Of a stretch of DNA of 64,000 nucleotides, positions 12,101 through 23,500 are shown in pieces; the stretch's first letter is position 1, and each line of letters opens with the position of its first letter. Origin of the DNA: Angiostrongylus vasorum (taxonomy: Eukaryota; Nematoda; Chromadorea; Rhabditida; Metastrongylidae); the NCBI GenBank assembly GCA_018806985.1, contig JADANN010000251.1, positions 258,001-322,000 of the forward strand. The letters are read 5' to 3'. The notes below the pieces were generated by a model. The model was not told the DNA's origin. It made no database searches and saw only the letters and a program-made list of their open reading frames with translations. A program made the position numbers and the translations under genes.

Positions 12101-15100
12101 TTTTTGTTGTGGGGAATAATTGGCAATTCGACATATCTTGCTCAAGCAAGGCTCTAATGAAGGCGTTAGGATGCGAATGTTCTAATACGAGCTAGACGTT
12201 TTCGGAATCTACTCCATTCCTATAGGTGTCATTTATAGATGATCTTGCTATTATTCTTGAGGTAAACAGTACTCAACAATCTGTTGCACCTCAAGCACTG
12301 CAACAAAGTGTTTTGTTAGTTCTTCTGTGTCTTTCATTTCCATAGGTCATGGGAAAAGTCGTGTAAAGAAATACTGACACTCTTGATTATGCTCGAGCTA
12401 AATCGTATCATCATCAGACGCAATGCGTTTTTTTCACTCACGAGATAACGTATTCTGCTTCAGAATGGTGATCCGAAGAGACGGCAGATTCGTCCTTCTT
12501 GAATATTGGAAAGAGAGTAATTAAGGAAACCCGGTTCTCCTACTTTAAGCTACAAGTGGATCTGTGCTGCATGAAGGCTTCATCTTGATTTTACAAATGG
12601 CGTGCGTTATCACAGAGGGACAACGCTTCTGCCAGTTTCCTGAGATCGTAGCAATGCTGTCGCTCCTTTGCCTAACACGTCTTCCTTCCTCGTTTCTCTG
12701 CCCAAAGTTGTTTTTGGTGTGGTTGTCCCATGAGTTGTGTAATAAGCCTATCGTAGATTTTAATGGTGAATATTGTCACACAGGAAAGACGTGGTTCAGG
12801 TTCGCCCATTTTTTCGGCCACTTTTTATTTCCTTCGTTGATTTAATTTTTTATTTTGAAGGTCTGCTCAATGGAGTCTGTGGTCTGTTAAGGTTTTTTTT
12901 TCAAAAACTAGAATGCCTTCGAGTCAAAAACGACTGTACTCGTTTTGTGGCAGTCTGAGAAGCCTAGCAGGGCTAACTCGATTTTCATGGGAAATCATAC
13001 TTGGGTACGTTTGGCGACGTTGGTAGATATGACATATTCATTCTCCTTTTGTGTTGCTTCAGCAGAATACCAGTTTAATAGTGTTAGGTGTTTTCCTTGG
13101 TAAATTAGGTTATAAACAGAAAAAAAAAACGGGATGGAAAGTGATCCGCCTATACTAAGTTTATACGTTTGCTTTAGATTGTTGAATGTTGACGACTCGA
13201 TGTTCTTTTCCATAAGAAGAAGACTTTAGATGCGAAAATTTTTTCTTTGTTGTGTGCTACGACCTGTTCTGTTAAAATGTTACAGAGTTTTGCCTTTTTT
13301 CACATTTACCTCAAATACATGAATAAGGATGTCAAAAAGTCCTAGAAGGCAGTGACGGAACTCGAGAAGTTTCTTGGGTAGATATTAAATATGTGGAAGA
13401 GTAGCATTCACAGTCCCGCTTTTTTTTTCCTTGGAAACTCAAGCATTAAAAAGTCCCACTAGGGGGAGGGTTTTTTTCACCGGCTCAATATTTCATTTGC
13501 AAACGTTTTCCCGTAATGAAAGCTAGTTGGAATGTCGTATTCGACAGTGTAATTTAGGCTTACTATAAGCGATGTTCTTAAAAGAGAATCGGAAGAACAC
13601 AGCGTCTCGAATGAGGTGGTCGACGTTGAGACGCTGACTGAGGAGAAGTGTGAGTGGGGAGCTTGCCAATTGGTGTTTTCCACACAGAAGGCGTTAGTAG
13701 ATCACGTAGCTGATTGCCACGTAAACATATCAAACCGTGATTGGGTTTGCAAATGGCGAGCGTGTGATCGCACGGAGCCGTTTCGAGCTCTTTACATGCT
13801 CGTTGTTCATGTACGCAAACACACTGGAGAGAAACCCAACGAGTGTACGGTGTGTTGTTGAAGTCTTGTTGTTTTTCTTCCTTCATCAAATGTTTTGAAT
13901 CATGGACATTCTGGCAGTGTTTATAGCATCCGGGATGTAACAAATCTTATAGTCGACTTGAGAACTTAAAGACACATATGAGGACTCACACTGGAGAAAA
14001 ACCATACGCTTGCGAAATTCCCGGATGCCCGAAGGCCTTCAGTAACGCCAGCGATCGCGCAAAACACCAGAATCGAACTCATTCTAATTTGGTTAGCTGA
14101 GCAAACATTAACATCTTGAATGCCTTTTTTTAACGGCTACATTAGATGATTGCAAGTCAATTTTGGCGTTTGTCCGTCTTAAGAACTCTCCAAAAGTCTT
14201 ATTTCGTTTTAGACAGGACCACTAGTATTGATGAACTTTCAGTGGATATTTTAAAGTCTTGTTGTAGTATTTGTTGGTTGTTTCAGAAGCCTTACATTTG
14301 TTCGGTCTCACAGTGTGGTAAGAGTTACACTGATCCATCTTCCTTGCGAAAGCATATAAAAACTGTCCACGGTGATGAGGCTTACGAGAGAGCTAAGAGA
14401 AACAGGCCTCATAATACCGGAGGAAGGCGGAAGGTACTATCTTCGCTTCTTTCATTTGCTTTATCCTCGTATCTGTTTCGTTTACCTCCAGAAGACCAAT
14501 CAGATGCTGCGCTCTGTGCCGTTGAATATACTAGCAGCAATTCAGCAGGTTCATTCTTTGTTCGTGACATTCTGGCGCACTGAATCTGCATGTAATATTT
14601 TGTAGGTATCGCAAAGTAAAGTTAAGAAGGAGACTGGAATGGATGCTGAGACTGTTTCTAGCGAGGAAACAGATCAGACCGAGAACACTAACGTCAACGA
14701 GAACACCAACACTTCTCCTTGTTCCGACGACTTCAACATGAGTATGTGTATTAATCAGTCCTGTGAAACACCAATTGCCATTTCCTAGTCGCAGAACAAA
14801 TCACTTTCGATATTTATCCTTGCTTCTTTCAAGTAGTAATACTGAAATATTGGTAGAACTCCATAACAGATACCTCTTCCAGTTCATAGCGATGGAGGCG
14901 GTCATGGTGGTCGCGCTTTTTCGCAAGGATCTGCAGCTTCAGTACTTGGGTCAGGGGTAGGTCTTAGCCCGGCTGATTCCTCAACTTCTTGCAATTCTGG
15001 TGGAACGGGTACTTCTGCTGATTTATCTGGGTCCCAGCAGAGTTCAAAAAGTTTCTTCATAGATCGGATTCTCAGCAATGTTAGCAAGGCGACGAATTTT

Positions 15101-17096
15101 GCTGTTCAGAAGCGTTTGTTTCATAAGGCTTTCAATCATCCAGATTTCTGTTTGGAGATGCTGTCCAATCATAATTTACCAAATTTGAATGACCTTCTGA
15201 AAAGTGTCCAGAATAATCAACTAGAAGGAGGAAGATATAATGTGACGTTTCTTCAAATCTCCACTTCTAGTGTTGCCAAGGTTTTTGTTTTGACGATAAG
15301 TTTTGCCAATTATAGTCTTTTGCTTCTCCACCGTTGAATGTAAACCAGTCTGGAAGTTTTGTCTCTGGACATGCAGCGAAGAGGGCTTCAGTGAGGACGG
15401 ATCCATGGATATCTGGTAAACATGGAAAAAGTGGTGTATGGTCACAAATCACTGGATTTTCCGACATTTCCGATATTTCTGACGCAAGTTTAAGTAATAC
15501 GGAGGTTGGTAAACAAAATTTGACATCTTAATCGTTAACTTTGTTTAGCATATTACTACATATAGAAAAAAAAGAGAAAAGAGCAAGAAAACGAGCAGGA
15601 ACAACTTTGGTTTGTTTAGACGTATGGCGATGACGAAGAGGAGATTAGTGGCGATCTGCCGCCTGCAGTCATAATCGATGACCCCTATTCGTCTCCCAAT
15701 TCACATGGCGGTGTCGCCGTTGCCGCTCATTATCCTTATCATCTGTCTGGGCGCTCCACCTGCATCCGTGAGAGATGTAAAAGTATGTAATCATTTAAAA
15801 CTTGTAGCATCATCATCGTAATATTTGTAAAGCGATACTTTTTTTTGAGCAATTAATTGCAGCTGGTATGTTCAATAATTCTGGTGAAGATGGAAACTCC
15901 GTTTTTGTTAATGAGTCAACTCTTGAAGCGGATGCAGGTTTGCCTCAGAGTGGGATTCTCGAGGAAATGTCGACGTCGGAAACGAGAATGCTTGAACCGT
16001 CGTCAATGAGCATTCCTTTCGGGAGTCGCTGTTCAGTGGCAAGTGACTGTAGCTCGACTCTGAGCTCTCAGGCGCACTATGTGCAGGGCTCATTCACGAG
16101 CATCGATTCTCAGATGTTGTATGAAGCAAATAATCTCGATCCTGACGCCCTCAATCCAGACTATGGGTACTATCCAGCGACGGAAATTTTAGGCGAATAT
16201 GGTGTGTTGCTGTGTTTTGTTGTATTTTCGTGTTCAATTATTGAAGGTGTTTATTTTTAGTTCCTCGTGTGTCTCCTCCCCTAGTGCCGCATTTTGAACA
16301 AAGCTTCATGCCTATGGAACATCTTTCTAGTATGCAGGAGTCTCCGGTTTCTGAACTAGTTTCTACAACTGCTCCACGTTCTGAATACGAGTACAGCCGT
16401 CGTCATATGGAGTTGGAACAAGAAGTCGAAGATCAGGCGATTATGATTAATGAGCGCCTTCCGCCACGAGAACAACTGCTGTATCGCCCAGGGATGGATA
16501 TTTTGAATGCTGGGGTACTTATTCAAGCACATGGTCATTGTGAACCTGTTTGGTACACGGAAGGCGAACGTTTCAACATATTTAATGAAGCGGAGGTGAT
16601 TCTTCATAGCATATAATGTTTTGTTTATGTTATCTTTATCTGAGTCCTTATATAGGCTGTTGAAGCTGTACCTGAAGAAGGAAATATATCATTGGCAGGT
16701 GATCAGTTTGAACTAGAACTGGTAAGAACACCGCCACTACTAGATGATTTTGAAGGCGTCAGGGATCTTCCGGTACGAACTCATCTTTGCATTTCATAGT
16801 TAATAATTCAACATTTTTATTGCCTCATTGTCCCATTGAATTAGATCGAACAAAGATCATTAGTGGAGAACTCGTAATTCGACATAGAAACAAGTTTCTC
16901 ACGCTTTTGAAATCTTAACGGATTGTAATTTTATTCCTACATTTCTGTAGAAGAAATCGTGGATGTTCAGAATTTCCACCTTGATCACAACAGCTTTATC
17001 CACGATTATCTTGATGAGGATGCTCTCTCAATATCGATGAAGAATCTGAATGTGATGTGCAACGAGCATGACCCACATCGTTCAGAGGAGAAATAG
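6122..17096 (+). CDS. tra-1: TRA-1 ortholog, GLI/Ci-family zinc-finger transcription factor
   Basis: TRA-1 is the terminal nuclear regulator of nematode sex determination, acting mainly as a repressor of male genes in C. elegans. Exons by splice phase: 6122-6881, 7096-7472, 13558-13849, 13927-14091, 14287-14433, 14492-14548, 14606-14741, 14883-15280, 15316-15504, 15620-15782, 15863-16201, 16261-16595, 16656-16772, 16951-17096; about 1200 codons, near the 1110 of C. elegans TRA-1A. Five C2H2 fingers of GLI type lie in exons 3-5, after a Ser/Pro-rich N-terminal region of about 400 residues. The C-terminal half is Ser/Asp/Glu-rich with an acidic end (stop TAG). Start chosen as the first ATG (6122); an in-frame GTG lies at 6092. 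Two junctions do not match in phase: exon 2 to 3 (0 against a needed 2) and 13 to 14 (0 against a needed 1), so small exons are missing or mis-set. Exon 14492-14548 is optional. Confidence 0.9.
8305..8316. repeat. Target-site duplication of RTE copy 1 (left)
   Basis: GTGTCGAAAACA is repeated exactly at 11664-11675. The pair delimits a retrotransposon insertion inside tra-1 intron 2. Confidence 0.85.
8317..11663 (-). mobile_element. RTE-type non-LTR retrotransposon, copy 1, full length but broken
   Basis: An element of 3347 bp on the minus strand, antisense to tra-1 and within its second intron, flanked by perfect 12-bp duplications. Minus-strand order is an endonuclease (APE/EEP type: [35 protein letters not shown]) around 10650-11110, then a reverse transcriptase ([42 protein letters not shown]) and a C-terminal segment ending RDYR at 8317. 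The ORF is split into at least five frames by small indels: 10648-11256, 10102-10512, 9692-10009, 9109-9654 and 8317-9081. It lacks about 20 bp near 10145 that copy 2 retains, and a deletion just after the FADD box near 9110 destroys the catalytic region. It is therefore inactive. The element ends exactly at the ORF stop codon. Confidence 0.92.
11664..11675. repeat. Target-site duplication of RTE copy 1 (right)
   Basis: Exact copy of GTGTCGAAAACA at 8305-8316. It immediately follows the 5' terminus GGAGATCCGTGGA shared with the other full-length RTE. Confidence 0.85.
11676..11960 (-). mobile_element. tRNA-derived SINE, near full length
   Basis: Read on the minus strand it starts with a box-A-like GTGTGGCGCAACAGTCGG and a box-B-like GATCGAACC. 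It continues with a body containing CACCAAGCCTTCCATCC and ends TTGATCAACGCCGAGAGCTTTATCC. The same family occurs near 2641, 19425, 37578, 42955, 44320, 50495 and 57975. This copy is in the tra-1 intron just beyond the RTE insertion. Confidence 0.7.
11961..13557. other. tra-1 intron 2, distal part
   Basis: Unique AT-rich sequence with no confident exon. A missing tra-1 exon (phase 0 in, phase 2 out) should lie between 7473 and 13557. One weak candidate follows the acceptor TTCTGCTTCAG at about 12464, where a short basic reading frame begins [12 protein letters not shown], but no donor of the right phase follows. Confidence 0.3.
13640..14370 (+). other. tra-1: Five-zinc-finger DNA-binding domain of TRA-1
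   Basis: The domain is split over three exons that all join in phase 0. Finger 1 begins CEWGAC and ends HVADCH. Finger 2 begins CKWRAC and ends HVRKH, followed by a TGEKP linker. Finger 3 is rebuilt across an intron (ECT at the end of one exon, [17 protein letters not shown] in the next) and again has a TGEKP linker. Finger 4 begins CEIPGC and finger 5 CSVSQC. All ten cysteines and ten histidines are present with C-X4-C spacing. The spacing, the [11 protein letters not shown] block and the [10 protein letters not shown] block are hallmarks of GLI/Ci/TRA-1 rather than of general Kruppel-type fingers. Fingers 4 and 5 are the main base readers in GLI and TRA-1. Confidence 0.92.
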
Positions 17097-18680
17097 TCCG
17101 TGCAAATTTGGATTGGTTCGTCTTCTAGAATTTCTTAATTTTTAATCCTTATTTTATTGTTTGATTTTGGCTGATAGATTGATTTGATCAGTCTATTAGT
17201 AAGTACTAATATTTTCCTATGGCACTCGCTTTACGAACTGAATGTAGGTATAATGTGGAATATTCACTTTATTCGCGATGCATTTTCCATTAAATGAGTA
17301 CTAATTATGTTTTTGAAAATAGGAAAATCGTAGTAAATCTCATTGAGACAGTGAAAGCAAAGCATTCTGGGCTGTTTTCTTGACATTTCTTTGAGCCATA
17401 TCTCTACATATCGAGTTGTTTTGCTTGGTCAATTCGTATTAGTTTCTAGTTGTGACTGATTTGGGTAACTAATACGTTGTAAGTAAAGTCGGTGTCCCCC
17501 TATTCACATCGCGCATCGGCAGTCTTCTGGATTTTTTCTGGATGTGGATAGTGGGGTGTCAACTAACCAGTTTCTAATTTCACATTCGATTTTGTACTCC
17601 TGGTATCTCAACGCTCCTCAGTTGTTTGAATGCACTTTTCTCTTAATATATACCATCACATTTACAAATGATCTACAAAGTAGGCTAGAATATTGTGTGA
17701 AGCTTTACACTTTACTCTTTGCAACTGAAGTTACTATTTGTTTCCAACCTTGATTCTTCTTGTATATATAGAATAGACTACTAGTTCTAAATGAAGATTA
17801 GAAGTTGTGTCATTGGTTTACCAGGATCTGGTAAATTTTCCAAATTTGTTCAATTATTCTTTATTTGCTCAAGCAATAAATCTTTGGGAGTTGAAAGGAT
17901 TCGATCACTAAGACAAATTCCAGTGTTCCATCAAAAACATTGTGTGTTTTATTATTATTTTTCGGGAAAAGAATGCCATTACGCACAAGAAATGGTTTTG
18001 CTTTGCAGATAATGACGTATTTAAGGTTTGGTAAGAGCTCAGACAAATGCATTGTTAGCCAATACTGCCCGACCCGGTGTTTGTGGCTCGAGTTTCTGTC
18101 TGCGTTGAAAACTGCAGTTTTTCGCTTTATCGCTTTGTTACTTTTTGAAACTACCTTCAGTAAGGGGTTTTGTCCGGTTTTTTGTGACCACTCTTCGTGG
18201 GCAGTCCATATATTGATTTCAGGTGCTTTTATGGAAGCATAAATATCTTCAGATCACTTTGGAGTGGTTGTCTTCGTTAGAGTTCTGTTCTCATGCACTT
18301 ACTGTTTTCTACGTGTCCGGAAAATATCACGAGCCAGTCACAGCACAAAATCTTGTTTTCTTCGCTTGGGATACAAAGTTAAAACTCGCGTTATGATAGA
18401 CGTATTCGTTCCTGCCAAGATTTCCAATAGGATACAGTCGTCATGCTATGCGATAGGAAGTGTGCTCTTTGTGTAGAATTTATAGAAGTATCTGTTTGAG
18501 GCTCGTTTACCAATATCTTGTTCCAAAAGAATCCCTTACAGTTCGCAGTAATGGAAATCGCAAATGCAACAGTGGAAAATGGAAATCGCAAATGGAGAAG
18601 TGAATCGTAAAAGAGAATTGCATTGAGCGAACTGATGTGTGGATTCACTTTTGTCGGGCTTCTTTTAATGATACGGAAAA
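17097..18680. other. Downstream of tra-1, no gene recognised
   Basis: AT-rich sequence following the tra-1 stop. It presumably contains the 3' UTR, but no AATAAA hexamer is seen in the first 200 bases. No coding exon or repeat is supported. Confidence 0.4.
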
Positions 18681-18758
18681 GGACAATAGCGCGTTCGTTC
18701 CCCACCGCAGACACCAGCGGTCCGCAGTTTTGCAAATATCTCAGCATCATTGAAGTTA
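18681..18758 (-). mobile_element. Fragment of one arm of an inverted-repeat element
   Basis: ACAATAGCGCGTTCGTTCCC followed by CACC...GCGGTCCGCAGTTTTGCAAATATCTCAGC...GAAGTTATA matches the right arm of the complete fold-back element at 43560-43982. Only one arm remains. Confidence 0.65.
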
Positions 18759-18840
18759 TACGCAAATGAATAACTTATTCTATAGCTTCAATACAAAAAA
18801 GTGCTGCGATGACAATAAACGGTATACGCCTTTAAGCTTG

Positions 18841-19235
18841 TCATCATTAAAGCTCCTCCAAATGGTGTACCGCATCATCGTGGCTGGGGAGGTGTTCCTG
18901 GATGTTGGGCTGCGATGTACAATAGGGGGATTCATCTCGCTGGCATGGTCTCCCAAGCTGAGAAATCCGGCGTTTCTACCAGGAACTTCAGCTTACAGTA
19001 AACCAATACGAGGATCTGTCATCGTCTTGGTACCAAACTGGTCATTTGGTGGTAAATCTCCCTCTGATCCACATAGACGGCGACTTCCTGTGGTGGTGAC
19101 GACCTGGGGCAGACATAGGGCTGGCTGACCTCGGGACTCCAGGGAAACATAATGGCTAAACCAGCAAAACTCCAAAAAAAATGGAGATCATGCTAAGGTC
19201 CGCACAACCAGTGAGGACGGGCCGTCTAAGTATCC
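18841..19235 (+). mobile_element. Dispersed ~400-bp non-autonomous repeat (D), copy 1
   Basis: Begins near the GTACCGCATCATCGTGGCTG block and contains CAAATCTCCCTCTGATCCAC and GTGGTGACGACCTGGGGCAG. It ends CAACCAGTGAGGACGGGC then CGTCTAAGTATCCAAGTA. Four other copies lie at 38750-39170, 39408-39590, 51180-51535 and 55250-55650. It has no coding capacity. Confidence 0.7.
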
Positions 19236-19424
19236 AAGTATCATTAAAGCCAGTTTCGTTAATCGCTGGAATGACTGGATCTGTGGCTTTAGTGGTGGGT
19301 GGCTTTTTCCAATTTCATAGTGTGACAGAAAATGAACAAGGCAGCTCAATTGGTTATGGAAAAAAGCGAAGGCGTCAAAAGTTAGTCGAGTAAAGTTTTA
19401 TAGTAGCCTGTGTTAGCGTTAAAA

Positions 19425-19650
19425 GGTTAAAGGATAAAAACTCTTGGTGTTGATCAATCCCCGAGGGATGCGCTATGCAATCGACTTCCCTAAGTATCGT
19501 TGGAGGTGATTGAATGCACATCTAGCCTTTACAATCACTCGCGGTGGCCCTCCGATATATCGAGTCAATGCTGCTATCCTCCCAGATAAGTCCGGTACCA
19601 ATTTGCCGATCCCGGAGGGATCGAAGGTTGGTGAGCCAAAGGTGATGCTA
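19425..19650 (-). mobile_element. tRNA-derived SINE, 5'-truncated
   Basis: The minus strand shows the SINE body (CACCAACCTTCGATCCCTCC, CACCGCGAGTGATTGTAAAG) and the 3' end TTGATCAACACCAAGAG. The tRNA-like promoter head is missing. Confidence 0.65.
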
Positions 19651-19664
19651 GTTTAGTAATCAAA

Positions 19665-19836
19665 AAATATATTTATTTATACGATCTTATAAATTGATCT
19701 TTTTGGTCCGGTGCGAGGTTGGTATAGGTCTTCCTTGTCGTTGTTGTTATTGTCGTTGATGTTGTTCTTGGTCGATAGCTGACGTTTCGGCGATTTCGCC
19801 TTCCTCTGAGCCGTGATGTTACGACTGGGACTTTTT
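19665..19836 (-). mobile_element. Penelope-like terminal repeat, left arm around RTE copy 2
   Basis: On the minus strand this is an inverted copy of 23308-23500. Both share GTTACGACTGG, the hammerhead-like motif, a CAACAA/CGACAA microsatellite and an end reading ACCTATACCAACCTCGC...AAAAAGATCA. The arms were separated when RTE copy 2 inserted in the short spacer between them. Confidence 0.65.
19777..19812 (-). ncRNA. Hammerhead-like ribozyme motif (core mutated)
   Basis: The minus strand reads GGCT, then CAGAGGA where CTGANGA is expected, then a GGCG/CGCC hairpin, GAAA, C and GTCAGCT. One core base differs from consensus, so it is likely inactive. Confidence 0.45.
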
Positions 19837-19849
19837 TTATCCAACCGTT
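19837..19849. repeat. Target-site duplication of RTE copy 2 (left)
   Basis: TTATCCAACCGTT is repeated exactly at 23295-23307. Confidence 0.85.
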
Positions 19850-22800
19850 CACCTGTATCACCTGTAGTCCCGTTGATCGTCGAATGACTCGAGCGGGCGC
19901 CAGTAAATCTTCCATTTTTCCCTGTCACGTGCAAGAGTAACCCAGTGGGTTCTGCTGGCTCTAGGGACTCGTCGAACATACATCATATCTTTCTTCTAGG
20001 CTCTTTGTGAAGAACTCGGACCATCGGGTCGGTGGTCTTCCTGGAGTACGTTTGACATCCCGAGGAATCCAGTCGCTAACGGCTATTGTCCATCGGTTGT
20101 CATTCATACGCATTACGTGTCCGGCCCACCTTATCTTCGACTGTTTGGCGTACAGAACGGCATCTTTGATTTTTGATCGTCGATGCAGATCGGAGCTTCG
20201 GATCCCTTCCCTTACTTGTGTGAACGGGATACTCCCTAGCATCGCCCTTTCGACTGCGCGTTCGATAACACTAAGTGACCTTTCATCCTGCTTACGCAGC
20301 GACCAAGTTTCTGACGCATACGTTAGGGGCAGGAAGTACCGTTGAGTCGAAAAGGTGGGCACGGAGTCGGGTGTTCCTTGTTCTCTTCACTACATCCTCG
20401 ATGCTCTTGAAAGCACCCCCAAGTCGCTCGTTTGCTCAGCTCTGGAGCTAGGTCGTTCATCATATTGATTTCCCGACCTAGATAGATATAACTGGAGCAT
20501 TCGGAGATATTCGTTCCGTTGAGCGTGAATGGAGGATACGACACCTATCCGTTTTCCATGAACATCGTTTTTGTGAGATTAAGTTGAAGACCAATCTTTC
20601 CACAGGCTTTATCAAAGTCGGTAAGCATACGTTCCGCTTGGCTAATGTTTGGTGTAATAAGAACGATGTCATCAGCAAAGCGAAGATGGTGTAACTGCCG
20701 ACCATCGATTTTCACGCTCATATTATCCCATTCCAAAGTTCGCATGACTTTCTGGAGGGTGGCGGTAAATAATTCTCGCGAGATGGTATAGCCTTGCCTA
20801 ACTCCTCTTTTGACGTCAATGATAATATCGTCGTAGAATAGTGATACCTTGGTTGTGAAATCTTTTGTGCAGCTCACCAAGAATCTTTATGTACTGAGTA
20901 GGGAATCCTTGACTATCCAGGGCTTCCAAGACTGCTTCTATCTCGACTGAATCAAAGGCATTTTTGTAAATCGATGAAGGTGAGACAGAGCGGTCTTTTG
21001 TAGTCTCGCGATACTTCAATGACCCTTGTTACCGTGTGTATGTGGTCCACCGTGCTAAATCCTTTTTCGAAACCCTGCTTGCTCACATGGCTGTCTTTCG
21101 TCCAGTGTTCTGTCAATCCTGTTTAGGATGACTCGAGTGAAAAGTTTGTAGACGACAGACAGTAAGCAGATTGGACGATAGTTGCCGATATTCATGTAGG
21201 TCACCCTTCTTGAACAATAACACGGTCTTGCTGGTCTTCCACTGAGTAGGGACCTTTGCATTTCAGACAGATAACGTGTGAAGAGCCGAGCCAGTGTGTT
21301 TACGAGGAATCGACGGAAGGTTCTTCAGGTGTTCTGGTCTTATCCTGTCCGGACCTGGTGTTGTTCGATTTTTCACCGACGAAATGGCATGTCGGATTTC
21401 GGAAGGGAGAACCGGTGGTACAACATATCCATCCTTCTTTATTTCATATGACGGAAGGTGGACGTGGGTATCGAAGAGATCTAAGTAGTATTCGTGCATG
21501 ATTTTCTCCATTGCCTTTCTGGACGCTGTAACTGTTCCCGTCTGGGCGTCGGAGTGCAATCAGCTTGGTCTTGTAATTGGCGAAACTTCGGTGGGCTTTG
21601 CGAATGCTTTTCCCGTCCTCAGCAGCTTCGACCATTACTGCTGCTCTTCTCTCTCTAAGATCTTCTTTTATCGTCTGTCTGCATTGTTTTGCAAGTGCCG
21701 ACGATAGTTCACGGTTGCCTGCAGCTCGTGCGATTCCACGCTGACGTATCAGCTCGAGAGTTTCTGGAGACAGACGTCTCCTAGTGACTTTCGAACTCTC
21801 AGATTTCATAGCGGTAACGTGAAGATTTTGAATGAGCCGATCGTATTCTTCGACAATGTTATCGACAACGGCTTCTTCCCAACAGCCAACTAAAGAATTG
21901 AATAAGTCGTAGTTTACGGTGGTTCTGGGACTTCGGTTTTTGAATTTAGCGGCTTTTTTCTCCTTTCCGCGAGAAATGGAATCTTGCACGAAGGAGATGG
22001 TGGTCTGATCCCGTGTAGAATTTTTGGGACAACAGCGACATCGGTTAGGCAAAACCTTCCATTTACTATGATGTGGTCTGTTTCGTTATGGTACTCTCCA
22101 CTGGAAGACTCCCATGTCCAGCGTTGAGGGTGGGGCTTCTGGAATTGCGAGTTACCATAGATGGTCTTGGTCGCGACGATAAATTCGGATAACCGTTCAT
22201 CCTGTTCGTTCCATTCCAATTCGTGGGTCCCAATGTGACGCTCTTCAGACGTTCTTCTTGGTCCATTCTTGGCGTTGAAATCTCCAGTGATGAAGAATGC
22301 ATGGTCTTCTCGCTAGAACTTCTCCAAGTCCATATAGAACGCTTCGACTTCTTCTTCGGCATAGTTTGATGTCGGCGCGTAAACGACGATGATTGTCAAA
22401 GCCGGTATTGATCCAAATCTTTTTAATCGTAAACGTCCGATTCGGGTTGTAAGCTATTCGAATGGATCGGTGTTCATGGACAAACTCGTGTTGACGAGAA
22501 CGCCGACGCCGCCAACTCCTCTACTGTCGCATGTTCCTAGGAACAGTTCTTCTCCGGTGTCATAGACGGCGTTGAAAGGCTGGCGTCGTTTCGTCTCGGC
22601 CATGCCGATAACGTCGTACTTCATCCTTCTTGCTTCCATGAGCAAGTCTTCTATCGAGGACTCGGATACAAGTGTACGTGCATTGTAGGTACAGATCGTC
22701 ACCGTAGTTCTTTGTAATCCAGGCAGCTTCCATTGGCCTTGAGATTTTAGCAGCCTCTCCGTAATTGTCCTACCCAACGCTGCGGAATTGGGGGGCTCTT

Positions 22801-23294
22801 TCGGGGGCAGGGGAATGAGGCCCGTTTTTTTTACTTTTACTTCACTTTTTTTTACTTTTACATTTTGATACCCACGCATAGCTTGCTGGGCTCTGAACGT
22901 GGAGGCTGGCTATACTCACGGGTAGCTTGCCAGGCTCTCCCAGAGTGGACATGGAGCTTGTTTGTAGGAGGCGACTCCTAACCGCCTCCCATATACTTCC
23001 CTGTCACTTGATTGCAGGCTTTTGGCCGAATTGACTCGTAGAATATAATCCGCATAAGCGAGAACGCACCAACACACGCATGTATGAAGAATACGCCTAG
23101 CAAATACAGAAAGTATGTGCCAAATGAGCGCAGCAAAAACAGGGAGTCCATCCCCTGGATCAAACTGCGTTTCAAGGAAGCAAAGGTCGCTTTTGGTCCG
23201 CGACTAACCCCCTCATCCGCCACCTGGGGACGCGCCACATAGCCTTGCGACTAACCGGCTCGAGATCCCTCATATGAGGGAGATCCGTGGATCG
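19850..23294 (-). mobile_element. RTE-type non-LTR retrotransposon, copy 2, full length but frameshifted
   Basis: An element of 3445 bp with 13-bp duplications, closely similar along its whole length to copy 1. The minus strand encodes endonuclease (22454-22879: [23 protein letters not shown]), a linker region (21444-22052), reverse transcriptase (21055-21261, 20545-21019; FADDIVLITPN intact near 20660) and the C-terminal part (19961-20544). Single-base indels split the ORF into about nine frames, so it is a pseudogene. The extreme 3' end repeats the stop-codon context (ACAGGTGATACAGGTG), a short RTE-style tail. It inserted into the spacer of a Penelope-like inverted repeat. Confidence 0.92.
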
Positions 23295-23307
23295 TTATCC
23301 AACCGTT
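23295..23307. repeat. Target-site duplication of RTE copy 2 (right)
   Basis: Exact copy of TTATCCAACCGTT at 19837-19849. Confidence 0.85.
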
Positions 23308-23500
23308 AATTATGTTAATTCCAACCCGTAACAAAGTCCAGTCGTAACAGCACGGCTCTGAGGAAGGCGAAATTGCCGAAACGTCAACCGTCGACAACCA
23401 GTAGCAACAACAACAGCGACAACGACAACGAAAACCTATACCAACCTCGCTTCGGCTCAAAAAGACCAGTTTATAGGATTATATAAGTAAATATATCAAG
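23308..23500 (+). mobile_element. Penelope-like terminal repeat, right arm around RTE copy 2
   Basis: Inverted partner of 19665-19836. It contains CAGTCGTAACAGCACGGCTC, the hammerhead-like motif, a CAACAACAACAG-type microsatellite, then CTATACCAACCTCGCTTCGG and AAAAAGACCAGTTTATAGGA. Confidence 0.65.
23354..23389 (+). ncRNA. Hammerhead-like ribozyme motif (core intact)
   Basis: GGCT, then CTGAGGA, then a GGCG/TGCC hairpin (one G-U pair compared with the GGCG/CGCC copies), GAAA, C and GTC. The 3' stem I strand is AACC rather than AGCT, so stem I is weak in this copy. Confidence 0.5.

Noticed and set aside
19665..23500. Possibility that the whole unit is one designed composite transposon with an RTE ORF between inverted ribozyme repeats
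   Set aside because: A 13-bp target-site duplication marks the RTE ends inside the arms, so the RTE inserted later; copy 1 has no such arms.
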